From positions 47,421 through 111,420 of the forward strand of contig NZ_JACEZS010000020.1 of the NCBI RefSeq assembly GCF_014042365.1: a stretch of DNA of 64,000 bases, given 5' to 3'. The stretch comes from Rugamonas fusca. GTDB lineage: Bacteria; Pseudomonadota; Gammaproteobacteria; Burkholderiales; Burkholderiaceae_D. Below, in pieces: positions 34,010-43,247 of this stretch. Position 1 is the first letter of the stretch, and every line of letters begins with the position of its first letter. The notes beneath the pieces are model-generated. The model did not search any database. It was not told the DNA's origin and was given only the letters and a program-made list of their open reading frames with translations. Position numbers and translations under genes: made by a program.

Positions 34010-34040
34010 TTGTGTCTGGCGCCGGGAGCGACGCTATAAT
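34010..34040 (+). promoter_or_regulatory. Promoter of the solute-binding protein gene
   Basis: A perfect -10 hexamer TATAAT lies at 34035-34040, about 60 bases before the ATG. The best -35 is TTGTGT at 34010, with a long 19-base spacer; an alternative with 16-base spacing is weak. Confidence 0.5.
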
Positions 34041-34101
34041 CGGTCGTGGTAGCACCGCCGCGTATCCCGGGCGGCGCACTTGCCCAAGTGAAAAGGCGGC
34101 C

Positions 34102-34875
34102 ATGTCCCGGTTTGTTTGTCGTATCGTCAGTCGTCTAGCCTGTCCCTTGCTGTTGTCGGCTCACCTGGCAGGCGTCGCCGCGCCCATCGAACTGATGGTG
34201 GAGGACGCCGCCGCGCCCTGGTCCAATAACGACGGCACCGGGTACGCCAACGAGGTGGTGCTGGCCGCCTACGCCGCCGCGCACGCGGAAGTGAAGCTGA
34301 CCGTGGTGCCTTATGCGCGCTGCAAGACCTATGTGATGGCCGGCGCCGTGGCCGGCTGCTTCAGCATGGCCGACGCGCCCGAACTGCACGGCAAGGTGCG
34401 CTTCGCCGACGTGCCTCTGTTCATGGCCTATCCACGGTTTTTTCAGAACACGGCCCATCCCGTGAACGCGCGCGGACTGCTCGACCTGCCGCCCGGCACG
34501 CGGGTGGCCATCGTCAACGGCTACGAATATCCGCCCGAGGTGATGCGGCTCGAGCAGCGCGGGGTGCGGCTGGTGGCGGCCCGTTCGGAAGCGGTCAACC
34601 TCAAGAAGCTGGCGGCCGGGCGGGTGGACCTGGTGCTGGCCATGATGGACGATCTCAAGACCGACCAGGTGCTGCTGTACGAGGCGCAAGTGGAGGGCGT
34701 GGCGTTCGCGTTCCAGGCCGCGCCGCAGGGATCGTTCCTGGGCTTTTCCGTCACCCATCCGGATGGCGAGCGAGCCCGCGCGCTATTTAACAGCGGCTAC
34801 GCCACCATCATGGCCAACGGCGTCAAGCGCGCCATCGACCGCAAGTGGAACCTGCCTGCCACGCCGCCACGGTGA
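34102..34875 (+). CDS. Periplasmic solute-binding protein (family 3-like)
   Basis: A 257-residue exported protein: signal peptide about residues 1-26 (RLACPLLLSAHLAGVAAP), then a substrate-binding fold like amino-acid-binding proteins (PIELMVEDAAAPWSNNDGTG, later LPPGTRVAIVNGYEYPPEV and LAAGRVDLVLAMMDDL). No permease or ATPase gene is adjacent. Such stand-alone proteins may act as sensors or share a transporter. The frame upstream to 33916 overlaps the promoter and is not coding. The ligand is unknown. Confidence 0.8.
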   Translation: MSRFVCRIVSRLACPLLLSAHLAGVAAPIELMVEDAAAPWSNNDGTGYANEVVLAAYAAAHAEVKLTVVPYARCKTYVMAGAVAGCFSMADAPELHGKVRFADVPLFMAYPRFFQNTAHPVNARGLLDLPPGTRVAIVNGYEYPPEVMRLEQRGVRLVAARSEAVNLKKLAAGRVDLVLAMMDDLKTDQVLLYEAQVEGVAFAFQAAPQGSFLGFSVTHPDGERARALFNSGYATIMANGVKRAIDRKWNLPATPPR

Positions 34876-34970
34876 TTGCGGCGGTGGCGCGTTTGGGCTG
34901 GCGCGGCGTTTCGCCATGGCCATGGCGATCCAGTCTATACTTGTGATTTTCAGCCACGCGCATTCCCGCC

Positions 34971-36020
34971 ATGCCGTTGTACGAACCTATCCTGCCGTCG
35001 CGCTACCTGGCGCTGCTGTTGCCTCTGCTCGAGGCGCCCGAACGGGCCTGGCTGGAAACCCAGCTGGCCGAGCAGGGCTTGAGCGTGGCCAGGCTGGCCG
35101 AACCGGGCAACCGGGTGACCATGGCCGCCTTCGAGCGCATGCTGGCCGGCCTGGCGCAACGTACCGGGCGCACCGACCTGGGCTTCGGCCTGGGCCTGGG
35201 CATGCGGCCGGACGACCACGGCCCGCTGGTGCCGCTGATGCGCCGCTGCACCACGCTGGAGCAGGTATTCCAGGTGGTGATGCGCTACTTCCGCCTGATG
35301 TCGCCCATTTTCTCCATCAGCTTCCAGCGTTACGCCGACCGCGGTGAACTGGTCTACCGTCCCGCCGCGCCCATGGCCGCCGACATCATGGTGATGATGA
35401 TGGAAGTGTACGTGGTCTCCGTCCATCCCTATCTGCGCGCCACGCTGGGCGAGCGCTTGCCGCCGTACGACGTGTACCTGTCAATCGCCGCGCCGGCGCA
35501 CGTGCGGCGCTACGGGGAACTGAAGCCGGCCCGCTTCCACTTTTGCGATGGCAGCCTGCCACAGGCGCGGGTGGTGCTGCCGGACGCCACTCTCAAGCTG
35601 CCGCTGCGCTGGCAGGATGCGCCCGGCGCCATGCAGGAAGTGCCTGACCTGGACACCCTGCTGGCCGACATCGGCCGCGCCGGCGATTGCAGCGGCTGGA
35701 TACGGCTGATGCTGGAGGCGGCCGAAGGCTACCAGCCCACCATCGCCGATTTCGCGACCCTGCTCAACGTGAGCACGCGCACGCTGGCGCGCACGCTGGA
35801 GCAGGAGGGCACCTCGTTGCGCATGCTGGCCAAGGAAGTGCGCCACCAGCGCGCCTGTGCGCTGCTGCGTGACCCGCTGCAGCCGGTGTCGCAGATCGCC
35901 TACCGCCTGGGCTACAGCGACGTGGCCAATTTCAGCCACGCCTTCAAGGCCGAAGCGGGCTGCAGCCCGCGCGCCTGGCGCCAAGGGGGAATCCAACCCC
36001 TGGCCTTCGAACCAAGTTAG
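34971..36020 (+). CDS. AraC-family transcriptional regulator
   Basis: A 349-residue regulator of the same OruR/ArgR-like AraC group as the one at 31951-32985: N-terminal ligand-binding domain (about 10-210; RTGRTDLGFGLGLGM, VMRYFRLMSPIFSIS) and C-terminal HTHs (FATLLNVSTRTLARTLEQEG and VSQIAYRLGYSDVANFSHAF). It follows the solute-binding protein by 95 bases in the same direction and ends just before the sigma-54 regulator. The shared HTH sequence suggests the two AraC genes are paralogues. Confidence 0.88.
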   Translation: MPLYEPILPSRYLALLLPLLEAPERAWLETQLAEQGLSVARLAEPGNRVTMAAFERMLAGLAQRTGRTDLGFGLGLGMRPDDHGPLVPLMRRCTTLEQVFQVVMRYFRLMSPIFSISFQRYADRGELVYRPAAPMAADIMVMMMEVYVVSVHPYLRATLGERLPPYDVYLSIAAPAHVRRYGELKPARFHFCDGSLPQARVVLPDATLKLPLRWQDAPGAMQEVPDLDTLLADIGRAGDCSGWIRLMLEAAEGYQPTIADFATLLNVSTRTLARTLEQEGTSLRMLAKEVRHQRACALLRDPLQPVSQIAYRLGYSDVANFSHAFKAEAGCSPRAWRQGGIQPLAFEPS

Positions 36021-36037
36021 CACGATTGTCGTCCCCC

Positions 36038-37510
<1,473 letters not shown>

Positions 37511-37961
37511 CCAGCCTGGCCTGGACTGAGTCTCGCGCGATGGGCGGCGCGGGAGACCGTCCCTGTCGGGCGCTCAGGGACCATGTGGGGAAGCTTCTAT
37601 TTTCGCTTCTATTTGCTTCTGCTTTTTTCGGTTTGGGCCTGTTTCGCATTTGCCGATCGAAAGAGAAGGATGCAGAAGATTCCAGAAGGGGAAATCGAAT
37701 GGAATCCACACGGAGCCTGCGGCTCCATGGTGCGACTCTTTGCCGCCTGGCCGCACGACGGACGGGCTGAGTCTCGCGGACAAGACGGGTGTCTCGTTGG
37801 CGAGACTGTCGCATTGGTGCGGCGCACAAGGCCCCTGCCGCCGTCCCGGACCTCGGTTTTGTCTCGGCAACGAGACAAAAGCCCTACCCGTGCCCTCCGC
37901 GCCCCCGCCTTTTCTTGCCATCGCGATAAATTTCACTTTTGAAACAAGCACTTGGCGCACG
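37511..37961. other. Regulatory region upstream of the GntP-bdhA operon
   Basis: A long non-coding leader. 37530-37557 is an inverted repeat (GTCTCGCGC with GCGCGGGAGAC) that may terminate the activator gene. 37585-37635 is a pyrimidine-rich tract. Three palindromic GTCTCG sites follow (annotated separately). A 119-codon frame over 37583-37942 has no family character and covers the sites, so I do not call it a gene. Confidence 0.6.
37771..37876. promoter_or_regulatory. Upstream activator sites for the sigma-54 regulator
   Basis: Two perfect palindromes GTCTCG-N4-CGAGAC lie at 37791-37806 and 37861-37876, and a third imperfect one (GTCTCG-N4-CAAGAC) at 37771-37786. Centres are 20 and 70 bases apart, close to whole helical turns. 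The nearest is about 95 bases upstream of the -24 element, the usual distance for enhancer-binding proteins that loop to sigma-54 polymerase. Confidence 0.8.
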
Positions 37962-37977
37962 TGGCACGATCATTGCA
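37962..37977 (+). promoter_or_regulatory. Sigma-54 (-24/-12) promoter
   Basis: TGGCAC-N5-TTGCA matches the RpoN consensus at every conserved base. It is about 90 bases before the TTG start of the GntP permease and downstream of the paired activator sites. Confidence 0.88.
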
Positions 37978-38069
37978 ATTGTCCGCAGCACGCATGCCCG
38001 ACCGCAGCGGCCAGCAGAGCCGTCGGCGGCATGACCCGACCTACGAACCACCTGTACTGGAGACTACCC

Positions 38070-39455
38070 TTGAGTTTCATCATCGTCCTGGCCGCCCTGG
38101 CCCTGCTGATGCTGGTCGCCTATCGCGGCTACAGCGTCATCCTGTTCGCCCCCGTGTGCGCCTTGCTGGCCGTACTGTTTACGGACCCGTCCTACGTGCT
38201 GCCCATGTTCAGCGGCATCTTCATGGAAAAAATGGTCGGCTTCGTCAAGCTGTACTTCCCCGTGTTCATGCTGGGCGCCGTGTTCGGCAAGCTGATTGAA
38301 TTGTCGGGCTATTCGCAAGCCATCGTGTCGGCCGTGATCCGCGTGCTGGGACGCGAGCGCGCCATGCTGTCCATCGTCATGGTGTGCGCCATCCTCACCT
38401 ATGGCGGCGTGTCGCTGTTCGTGGTGGTGTTCGCCGTCTACCCGTTCGCGGCCGAGATGTTCCGCCAGAGCGATATCCCCAAGCGCCTGATTCCCGGCAC
38501 CATCGCCCTCGGCGCGTTCACCTTCACCATGGATTCGCTGCCGGGCAGCCCGCAGATCCAGAACATCATCCCCACCACCTTCTTCAAGACCGACACCTGG
38601 GCCGCGCCGTGGCTGGGCGTGATCGGTTCCGTATTCATCCTGATCGTGGGCCTCAGCTACCTGTCGTGGCGCCGCCGCCAGGCCGCCGCCGCCGGCGAAG
38701 GCTATGGCACGGGCCACCACAACGAACCGGCCACCGTGGCGCTGGACCGCTTGCCCCATCCCTTGCTGGCGCTGCTGCCGCTGGTGCTGGTGGGCGTGCT
38801 CAATAAAGTGTTCACGCTGGCCATTCCCAAGGTGTTCGGCGCCAGCTTCACGGCCAACCTGCCGGGCCATCCGCTGGTGGTGGACGTGAGCAAGCTGGTC
38901 GCCATCTGGGCCGTCGAAGGGGCGCTGCTGGCCGGTATCCTGGTGGTGCTGGCTTTCGCCTGGCGGCGCGTGATCGCGCACCTGGCCGACGGCTCGCGCG
39001 CGGCCATCAGCGGCGCGCTGCTGGCGTCCATGAACACGGCGTCGGAATACGGCTTCGGTGGCGTGATCGCCGCGCTGCCCGGCTTCCTCGTCGTGTCGGA
39101 CGCGCTCAAGAGCGTGCCCAATCCGCTGCTCAACGAAGCCGTCACCGTCACCGCGCTGGCCGGCATCACCGGTTCCGCGTCGGGTGGCATGAGCATCGCG
39201 CTGGCCGCCATGGCCGACAGCTTTATCCAGGCCGCGCAGGCCGCCCACATTCCGATGGAAGTGCTGCACCGCGTGGCCTCCATGGCCAGCGGCGGCATGG
39301 ACACCTTGCCGCACAACGGTGCAGTGATCACGCTGCTGGCCGTCACCGGCCTGACGCACCGCGTGTCCTATCGCGACATATTCGCCATCACCCTGATCAA
39401 GACGGCCGCCGTGTTCGTCGTGATCGCCGCCTTCCTGCTCACCGGGATCTACTGA
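38070..39455 (+). CDS. GntP family permease, probable 3-hydroxybutyrate transporter
   Basis: A 461-residue inner-membrane permease with about 12 helices. The likely start is the TTG at 38070 (translated MSFIIVLAALALLMLVAYRG) with GGAG upstream, as in GntP relatives linked to bdhA; the open frame extends to 37650 but would cross the sigma-54 promoter. Conserved segments are FMEKMVGFVKLYFPVFMLGA, SLPGSPQIQNIIPT and MNTASEYGFGGVIAALPGF. bdhA begins one base after its stop, so the substrate is most likely 3-hydroxybutyrate rather than gluconate. Confidence 0.88.
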   Translation: MSFIIVLAALALLMLVAYRGYSVILFAPVCALLAVLFTDPSYVLPMFSGIFMEKMVGFVKLYFPVFMLGAVFGKLIELSGYSQAIVSAVIRVLGRERAMLSIVMVCAILTYGGVSLFVVVFAVYPFAAEMFRQSDIPKRLIPGTIALGAFTFTMDSLPGSPQIQNIIPTTFFKTDTWAAPWLGVIGSVFILIVGLSYLSWRRRQAAAAGEGYGTGHHNEPATVALDRLPHPLLALLPLVLVGVLNKVFTLAIPKVFGASFTANLPGHPLVVDVSKLVAIWAVEGALLAGILVVLAFAWRRVIAHLADGSRAAISGALLASMNTASEYGFGGVIAALPGFLVVSDALKSVPNPLLNEAVTVTALAGITGSASGGMSIALAAMADSFIQAAQAAHIPMEVLHRVASMASGGMDTLPHNGAVITLLAVTGLTHRVSYRDIFAITLIKTAAVFVVIAAFLLTGIY

Positions 39456-39456
39456 C

Positions 39457-40251
39457 ATGACCACTACTATGCTCAAAGACAAAGTCGCCCTCGTCACGGG
39501 CTCCACCTCCGGCATCGGCCTGGGCATCGCGCAGGCGCTGGCCGCCAGCGGCGCGCACGTCGTGCTCAACGGCTTCGGCGACGCGGGCCAGATCGAAGCG
39601 CTGCGCGCCGGTATCGAACAACGCTACGGCGTGCAGGCCGCATACCAGCCGGCCGACATGGCGCGCGCGGCCGACATCGAAGCGATGATGGCGGCCGTGC
39701 TGGCGCGCTTTGGCCGCATCGACATCGTCGTCAACAACGCCGGCATCCAGCACGTGGCCGACGTGGACGCGTTCCCGGTCGAGAAATGGGACGCCATCAT
39801 CGCCATCAACCTCAGTTCCGCCTTCCACACCACGCGCCTGGCGCTGCCGTCGATGAAGCGCCACAACTGGGGCCGCATCATCAACGTGGCCTCGGTGCAC
39901 GGGCTGGTGGGCTCGGCCCAGAAGTCGGCCTACGTGGCGGCCAAGCACGGTGTGGTGGGCCTGACCAAGGCGGTGGCGCTGGAACTGGCGCAGACGGGCA
40001 TCACCTGCAACGCCATCTGCCCCGGCTGGGTGCTCACGCCGCTGGTGCAGCATCAGGTGGACGCGCTGGCGGCCCAGCGCGGCATCAGCGGCGACGAGGC
40101 CAGCGCGGCGCTGCTGGCGCAAAAGCAGCCATCGGGCCAGTTCGTCACGCCCGAACAACTGGGCACGCTGGCCGTGTTCTTCTGCGGCGACGCGGCCAGT
40201 CAGGTGCGAGGCGTGGCGTGGAACATGGATGGCGGCTGGGTGGCACAATAG
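39457..40251 (+). CDS. bdhA: D-3-hydroxybutyrate dehydrogenase
   Basis: A 264-residue SDR that oxidises 3-hydroxybutyrate (from polyhydroxybutyrate or outside) to acetoacetate with NAD. Features: VALVTGSTSGIGLGIAQAL, VVNNAGIQHVADVDAFP, Ser and Tyr-x-x-x-Lys in INVASVHGLVGSAQKSAYVA then AKHG, and the family C-terminus VRGVAWNMDGGWVAQ. The Gln/His/Lys residues that bind the carboxylate in PHB dehydrogenases are recognisable (NAGIQHV, VHGLV). It is the second gene of the sigma-54 operon. Confidence 0.93.
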   Translation: MTTTMLKDKVALVTGSTSGIGLGIAQALAASGAHVVLNGFGDAGQIEALRAGIEQRYGVQAAYQPADMARAADIEAMMAAVLARFGRIDIVVNNAGIQHVADVDAFPVEKWDAIIAINLSSAFHTTRLALPSMKRHNWGRIINVASVHGLVGSAQKSAYVAAKHGVVGLTKAVALELAQTGITCNAICPGWVLTPLVQHQVDALAAQRGISGDEASAALLAQKQPSGQFVTPEQLGTLAVFFCGDAASQVRGVAWNMDGGWVAQ

Positions 40252-40316
40252 CGGAGCGGGCGCTTGCTGGTCCCCGCAATTGGCGGTACAGTCAGGGCTT
40301 GAACAGGGAGAGGGCC

Positions 40317-40541
40317 ATGCAATCGCAGTTTGACATCCTGGCGGCCCAGGCGTTGAAGCTCACTCAGGACGAGCGGGAGGCTTTCATGCAATTGCTGGCC
40401 GCCAGCCTGGAGCAGGATACTGCCGAAGATGATGCGCTGGCGGCCGAGGTGGAACGCCGCATCGCCGCGCTGGAAAGTGGTGCGGCACAAGCCATCCCAC
40501 TGCATGACGCCCTGGCGTCGGTGCGCGCTGGACTGAAGTGA
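40317..40541 (+). CDS. Antitoxin, putative addiction-module component family
   Basis: A 74-residue protein: FDILAAQALKLTQDEREAFM followed by AEVERRIAALESGAAQAIPL is the pattern of the short RelB/ParD-like family TIGR02574. Its stop overlaps the toxin ATG by four bases. AGGGAGAGG lies before the ATG at 40317. The antitoxin-first order allows it to repress its own operon. Confidence 0.82.
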   Translation: MQSQFDILAAQALKLTQDEREAFMQLLAASLEQDTAEDDALAAEVERRIAALESGAAQAIPLHDALASVRAGLK

Positions 40542-40831
40542 AGTTGGTCATCGTTCCTGCGGCGCTCGCTGAGCTGCAGGACGCCGCCGCTTACTACGCG
40601 GCACAGGTGAATGTGGATCTGGCGCGCGCATTTGTGGACGAATTTGAGCGGGTCGCCAAGCTCGTATCATCTTCTCCGCAGCTGGGTGCCGTATTTCGCG
40701 GCAACCAGCGCCGATATTTTTTTCGCAGATTTCCCTACAGTGTCATTTATCAAGTGGCCCAGCATGAACTGCGGGTACTGGCGATCGCACATCAAAGGCG
40801 TCGCCCCGGCTATTGGTCGGGCCGGAAGTAG
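40538..40831 (+). CDS. RelE/ParE family toxin
   Basis: A 97-residue toxin with the ParE/RelE fold: PAALAELQDAAAYYAAQ at the N-terminus, FRRFPYSVIYQVAQHELRVL and the C-terminal AIAHQRRRPGYW, typical of ParE proteins. It is coupled by ATGA to the antitoxin. The target (gyrase or ribosome-bound mRNA) cannot be told from sequence; the helix-rich N-terminus fits ParE better. Confidence 0.88.
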   Translation: MKLVIVPAALAELQDAAAYYAAQVNVDLARAFVDEFERVAKLVSSSPQLGAVFRGNQRRYFFRRFPYSVIYQVAQHELRVLAIAHQRRRPGYWSGRK

Positions 40832-40887
40832 CCTTGCGGTTTGCGGCCCGCGAATTAACCCCGACAACAAATCCAAGGAGTAGTGAC

Positions 40888-41271
40888 ATGGACCAGCAAT
40901 TCAACGACGGCCTGCAAATGCGCAAGCAGGTGATGGGCGACGATTTCGTCGAGCGCGCGTTCGCCAATGCCGACACCTTCACCCAGCCGCTACAGGAATT
41001 CATCACCCGCAACGCGTGGGGCACGGTGTGGTGCCGCGATGGCCTGGATTTGAAAACCCGCAGCCTGCTGACGCTGTCGATGCTGACGGCGCTGGGCCGC
41101 GCGCACGAGATCAAGGGCCACGTGCGCGGCGCCATCAACAACGGCGCCACCATCAAGGAAATCCAGGAAGTGCTGCTGCACGCGGCCGTCTACTGCGGCG
41201 CGCCGCTGGCGGTGGACGCGTTCCGGGCCGCCCAGGAAGCCCTGCAGGCGATGGCAACACCTAAGGATTGA
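40888..41271 (+). CDS. Carboxymuconolactone decarboxylase family protein
   Basis: A 127-residue CMD/AhpD-fold protein that closely resembles 4-carboxymuconolactone decarboxylase PcaC: GLQMRKQVMGDDFVERAFAN, RSLLTLSMLTALGRAHEIKG and VLLHAAVYCGAPLAVDAFR. AAGGAG precedes the ATG. No protocatechuate pathway genes are adjacent, so a role in the beta-ketoadipate pathway is possible but unproven. A peroxidase-like CxxC pair is absent, which argues against AhpD activity. Confidence 0.85.
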   Translation: MDQQFNDGLQMRKQVMGDDFVERAFANADTFTQPLQEFITRNAWGTVWCRDGLDLKTRSLLTLSMLTALGRAHEIKGHVRGAINNGATIKEIQEVLLHAAVYCGAPLAVDAFRAAQEALQAMATPKD

Positions 41272-41323
41272 CGCCGGACCGTCCACCTGTGAAGATAAGG
41301 AAAAACTGGAAAGGTGGACAACG

Positions 41324-41869
41324 ATGGTGAAACAGACGGGTTCTATTTCTGGCGTGCGCGAACTGGCGCGCGAGCCGGTGCCCATGCGCCAAGCGGGCAC
41401 GGTCCGGCCCATGGCCGCGGCGGCCGTCGCCGTGCTGGTGCTGGTGGCGGGCGCGGGGCTGTACTACGCCAAGTTCCGCCCGGCCGCGCAGGAAACGGCT
41501 GATGACGCGGCTAGCCATCCGGCGCCGCCACCGGAGGCGGGCCCGGTTCTGACCGGCAGTAAGACCGTCAACGAGTTGATGAACCTGGCCATCGGCCACA
41601 TCGAACAGGGCAACCTTGACGAAGCCGAGAAGGATCTGCAGGCGGCCCGCGCCCACGCGCCCCAGCAGCCGCTGGTGGCCTACAACACGGCCATCCTGCG
41701 CGTGAAGCAGCACCGCAAGGACGACGCGCTGCGCGAACTGGAAGCCAGTTTCGCGGCCGGCTTCAGCTACTTCGACCAGCTCGACATGGACAATGACCTG
41801 GACCCCTTGCGCGACGATCCCCGTTTCGTGGCGCTGGTGGCCAAGTACCGCAAGGCCCCGGCCAAGTAA
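41324..41869 (+). CDS. Membrane-anchored TPR protein
   Basis: A 181-residue protein with one membrane helix (about residues 30-48) and a periplasmic part with TPR-like helices (LMNLAIGHIEQGNLDEAEKD, LRVKQHRKDDALRELEASFA). The end, LDMDNDLDPLRDDPRFVALV, is the segment commonly found at the close of TPR modules in Ser/Thr kinases and adenylate cyclases. A terminator hairpin follows and is shared with the tRNA genes. Function unknown. Confidence 0.7.
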   Translation: MVKQTGSISGVRELAREPVPMRQAGTVRPMAAAAVAVLVLVAGAGLYYAKFRPAAQETADDAASHPAPPPEAGPVLTGSKTVNELMNLAIGHIEQGNLDEAEKDLQAARAHAPQQPLVAYNTAILRVKQHRKDDALRELEASFAAGFSYFDQLDMDNDLDPLRDDPRFVALVAKYRKAPAK

Positions 41870-41883
41870 GCGGGGCAATGCAA

Positions 41884-41921
41884 AAAGGCCGTCAATCACG
41901 TTTCCATGACTGACGGCCTTT
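41884..41921 (-). terminator. Rho-independent terminator of the tRNA-Met genes
   Basis: Eleven-base arms AAAGGCCGTCA and TGACGGCCTTT with a 16-base loop. On the - strand the stem runs into five T, so it terminates the tRNA transcript; it may also serve the TPR gene from the other side. Confidence 0.8.
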
Positions 41922-41930
41922 GCAGAATTC

Positions 41931-42007
41931 TGGTGGTGATAGATGGACTTGAACCATCGACCCCAGCATTATGAATGCTGTGCTCTAACCAACTGAGCTA
42001 TATCACC
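41931..42007 (-). tRNA. tRNA-Met (CAT), copy 1
   Basis: 77 bases on the - strand with a complete cloverleaf: acceptor GGTGATA/TATCACC, D arm GCTC...GAGC, anticodon stem CAGCA/TGCTG around TTCATAA (anticodon CAT), T arm GATGGTTCAAGTCCATC and an encoded CCA end. The sequence is of the elongator type rather than an initiator (A-T-rich acceptor end, first pair G-C). It is identical to copy 2. Confidence 0.95.
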
Positions 42008-42016
42008 GAAACAAAA

Positions 42017-42040
42017 ATGGCCTGATCACGATCAGACCAT
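42017..42040 (-). terminator. Hairpin between the two tRNA-Met copies
   Basis: ATGGCCTGATC and GATCAGACCAT pair with one mismatch around a two-base loop, and five T follow on the - strand. Each tRNA copy therefore has its own terminator. Confidence 0.65.
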
Positions 42041-42054
42041 CTTTTAAGAAATCT

Positions 42055-42131
42055 TGGTGGTGATAGATGGACTTGAACCATCGACCCCAGCATTATGAAT
42101 GCTGTGCTCTAACCAACTGAGCTATATCACC
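42055..42131 (-). tRNA. tRNA-Met (CAT), copy 2
   Basis: A 77-base gene identical to copy 1, including the encoded CCA. It is the promoter-proximal copy: a strong promoter lies 14 bases upstream on the - strand. Confidence 0.95.
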
Positions 42132-42144
42132 GACAACGCCCAGC

Positions 42145-42173
42145 ATTATCAAGGCTGGGCGCCAGCCTGTCAA
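42145..42173 (-). promoter_or_regulatory. Promoter of the tRNA-Met pair
   Basis: On the - strand TTGACA (42173-42168) and GATAAT (42150-42145) are separated by exactly 17 bases, near-consensus for sigma-70. The tRNA starts 14 bases after the -10. Confidence 0.85.
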
Positions 42174-42255
42174 GACTGGCCCCAAAAAATTCCGTGTTTT
42201 TCTTGGCCGCGCGGGGCGCGGATTGTCACATTGTTACGAAGTTTGCGGACAGCGC

Positions 42256-43212
42256 TCAGCCGCGCCGGGCTTCGATCTGGGCCAGCATGGCGGCGGCCGG
42301 GTTGGGCGCCAGGCAGTCCAGCACCACCCGCTGCGGCATGGCGCGCAGCCAGGTCAGCTGGCGCTTGGCCAGCTGGCGCGTGGCCACGATGCCCGTCTCG
42401 CGCAAGGTGGCGAAGTCGATATAGCCATCCAGGTATTCCCACGCCTGGCGGTAGCCCACGCAGCGCATCGAGGGCAGGCCGGGATGCAGGTCGCCGCGGC
42501 GGCGCAGCAGCTCCACTTCCGTCAGCAGGCTGCCATCCTCGCCTTCCTTGAGCATCAGGTCGAAGCGGCGCGCGATGCGCTCGTGCAGCACGGCGCGGTC
42601 GGATGGTTCGAGCGCGAACGATAGCAGCTCGAACGGCAGTTCCGTCTTCTCGCGCTGGGCCAGCAGTTCAGACATGGGACGGCCGGCCAGCGTGCAGATC
42701 TCCAGCGCGCGCTGGATGCGCTGGGCGTCGTTGGGCGCCAGCCGCGCGGCCGTGGCCGGGTCCAGCGTGTGCAGGCGCGCGTGCAGGGCGGGCCAGCCAT
42801 GGCGGGCCGCCTCGTCCTCCAGTTCCGCGCGCAGGGCGGGATCGGCGCCGGGCAGGTCGTCCAGGCCATCGGTCAGGCCCTTGAAGTACAACATGGTGCC
42901 GCCCACCAGCAGCGGCAGCTTGCCGCGCGCCGTGATGTCGGCCACCAGGCGCAGCGTCGCGTCGCGGAACTGGGCCACGGAGTAGGCGTCCAGCGGGTCG
43001 ATGATGTCGATCAGGTGGTGCGGCACGGCGGCCTGCTCGGCGCGCGTGGGCTTGGCCGTGCCGATGTCCATGCCCCGGTACACCAGCGCCGAATCGACGG
43101 AGATGATTTCACAGTCGATGCGCTCGGCGATGGCCAGCGCGGCGGCCGTCTTGCCGGAGGCGGTGGGGCCCATGATGGCGACGGCCAGCGGGCGTGATTC
43201 GTGATGGGTCAT
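42256..43212 (-). CDS. miaA: tRNA dimethylallyltransferase
   Basis: Adds the isopentenyl group to A37 of tRNAs reading UNN codons. The 318-residue protein has the P-loop GPTASGKTAAALAIA, DSALVYRGMDIGTAKP (substrate Asp and Thr), VGGTMLYFKGL and RCVGYRQAWEYLDG. I start at ATG 43212, MTHHESRPLAVAIMG; the frame upstream to 43323 overlaps the end of mutL. It is directly downstream of mutL, the usual order in proteobacteria. Confidence 0.95.
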   Translation of the reverse strand: MTHHESRPLAVAIMGPTASGKTAAALAIAERIDCEIISVDSALVYRGMDIGTAKPTRAEQAAVPHHLIDIIDPLDAYSVAQFRDATLRLVADITARGKLPLLVGGTMLYFKGLTDGLDDLPGADPALRAELEDEAARHGWPALHARLHTLDPATAARLAPNDAQRIQRALEICTLAGRPMSELLAQREKTELPFELLSFALEPSDRAVLHERIARRFDLMLKEGEDGSLLTEVELLRRRGDLHPGLPSMRCVGYRQAWEYLDGYIDFATLRETGIVATRQLAKRQLTWLRAMPQRVVLDCLAPNPAAAMLAQIEARRG

Positions 43213-43247
43213 GAGGTCTTGTACTTGTAGGCGCGGGATGGACGCGC

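Noticed and set aside
37583..37942. A 119-codon frame beginning with a hydrophobic stretch upstream of the GntP operon
   Set aside because: No family character; it covers the palindromic activator sites and lacks a good ribosome-binding site.
38064..39569. A 501-codon open frame opposite the GntP permease
   Set aside because: Same shadow composition, and it crosses the start of bdhA.
41931..42131. tRNA genes as an integration site of a mobile element
   Set aside because: No integrase, no truncated tRNA repeat and core genes on both sides; the two copies are complete tandem genes.
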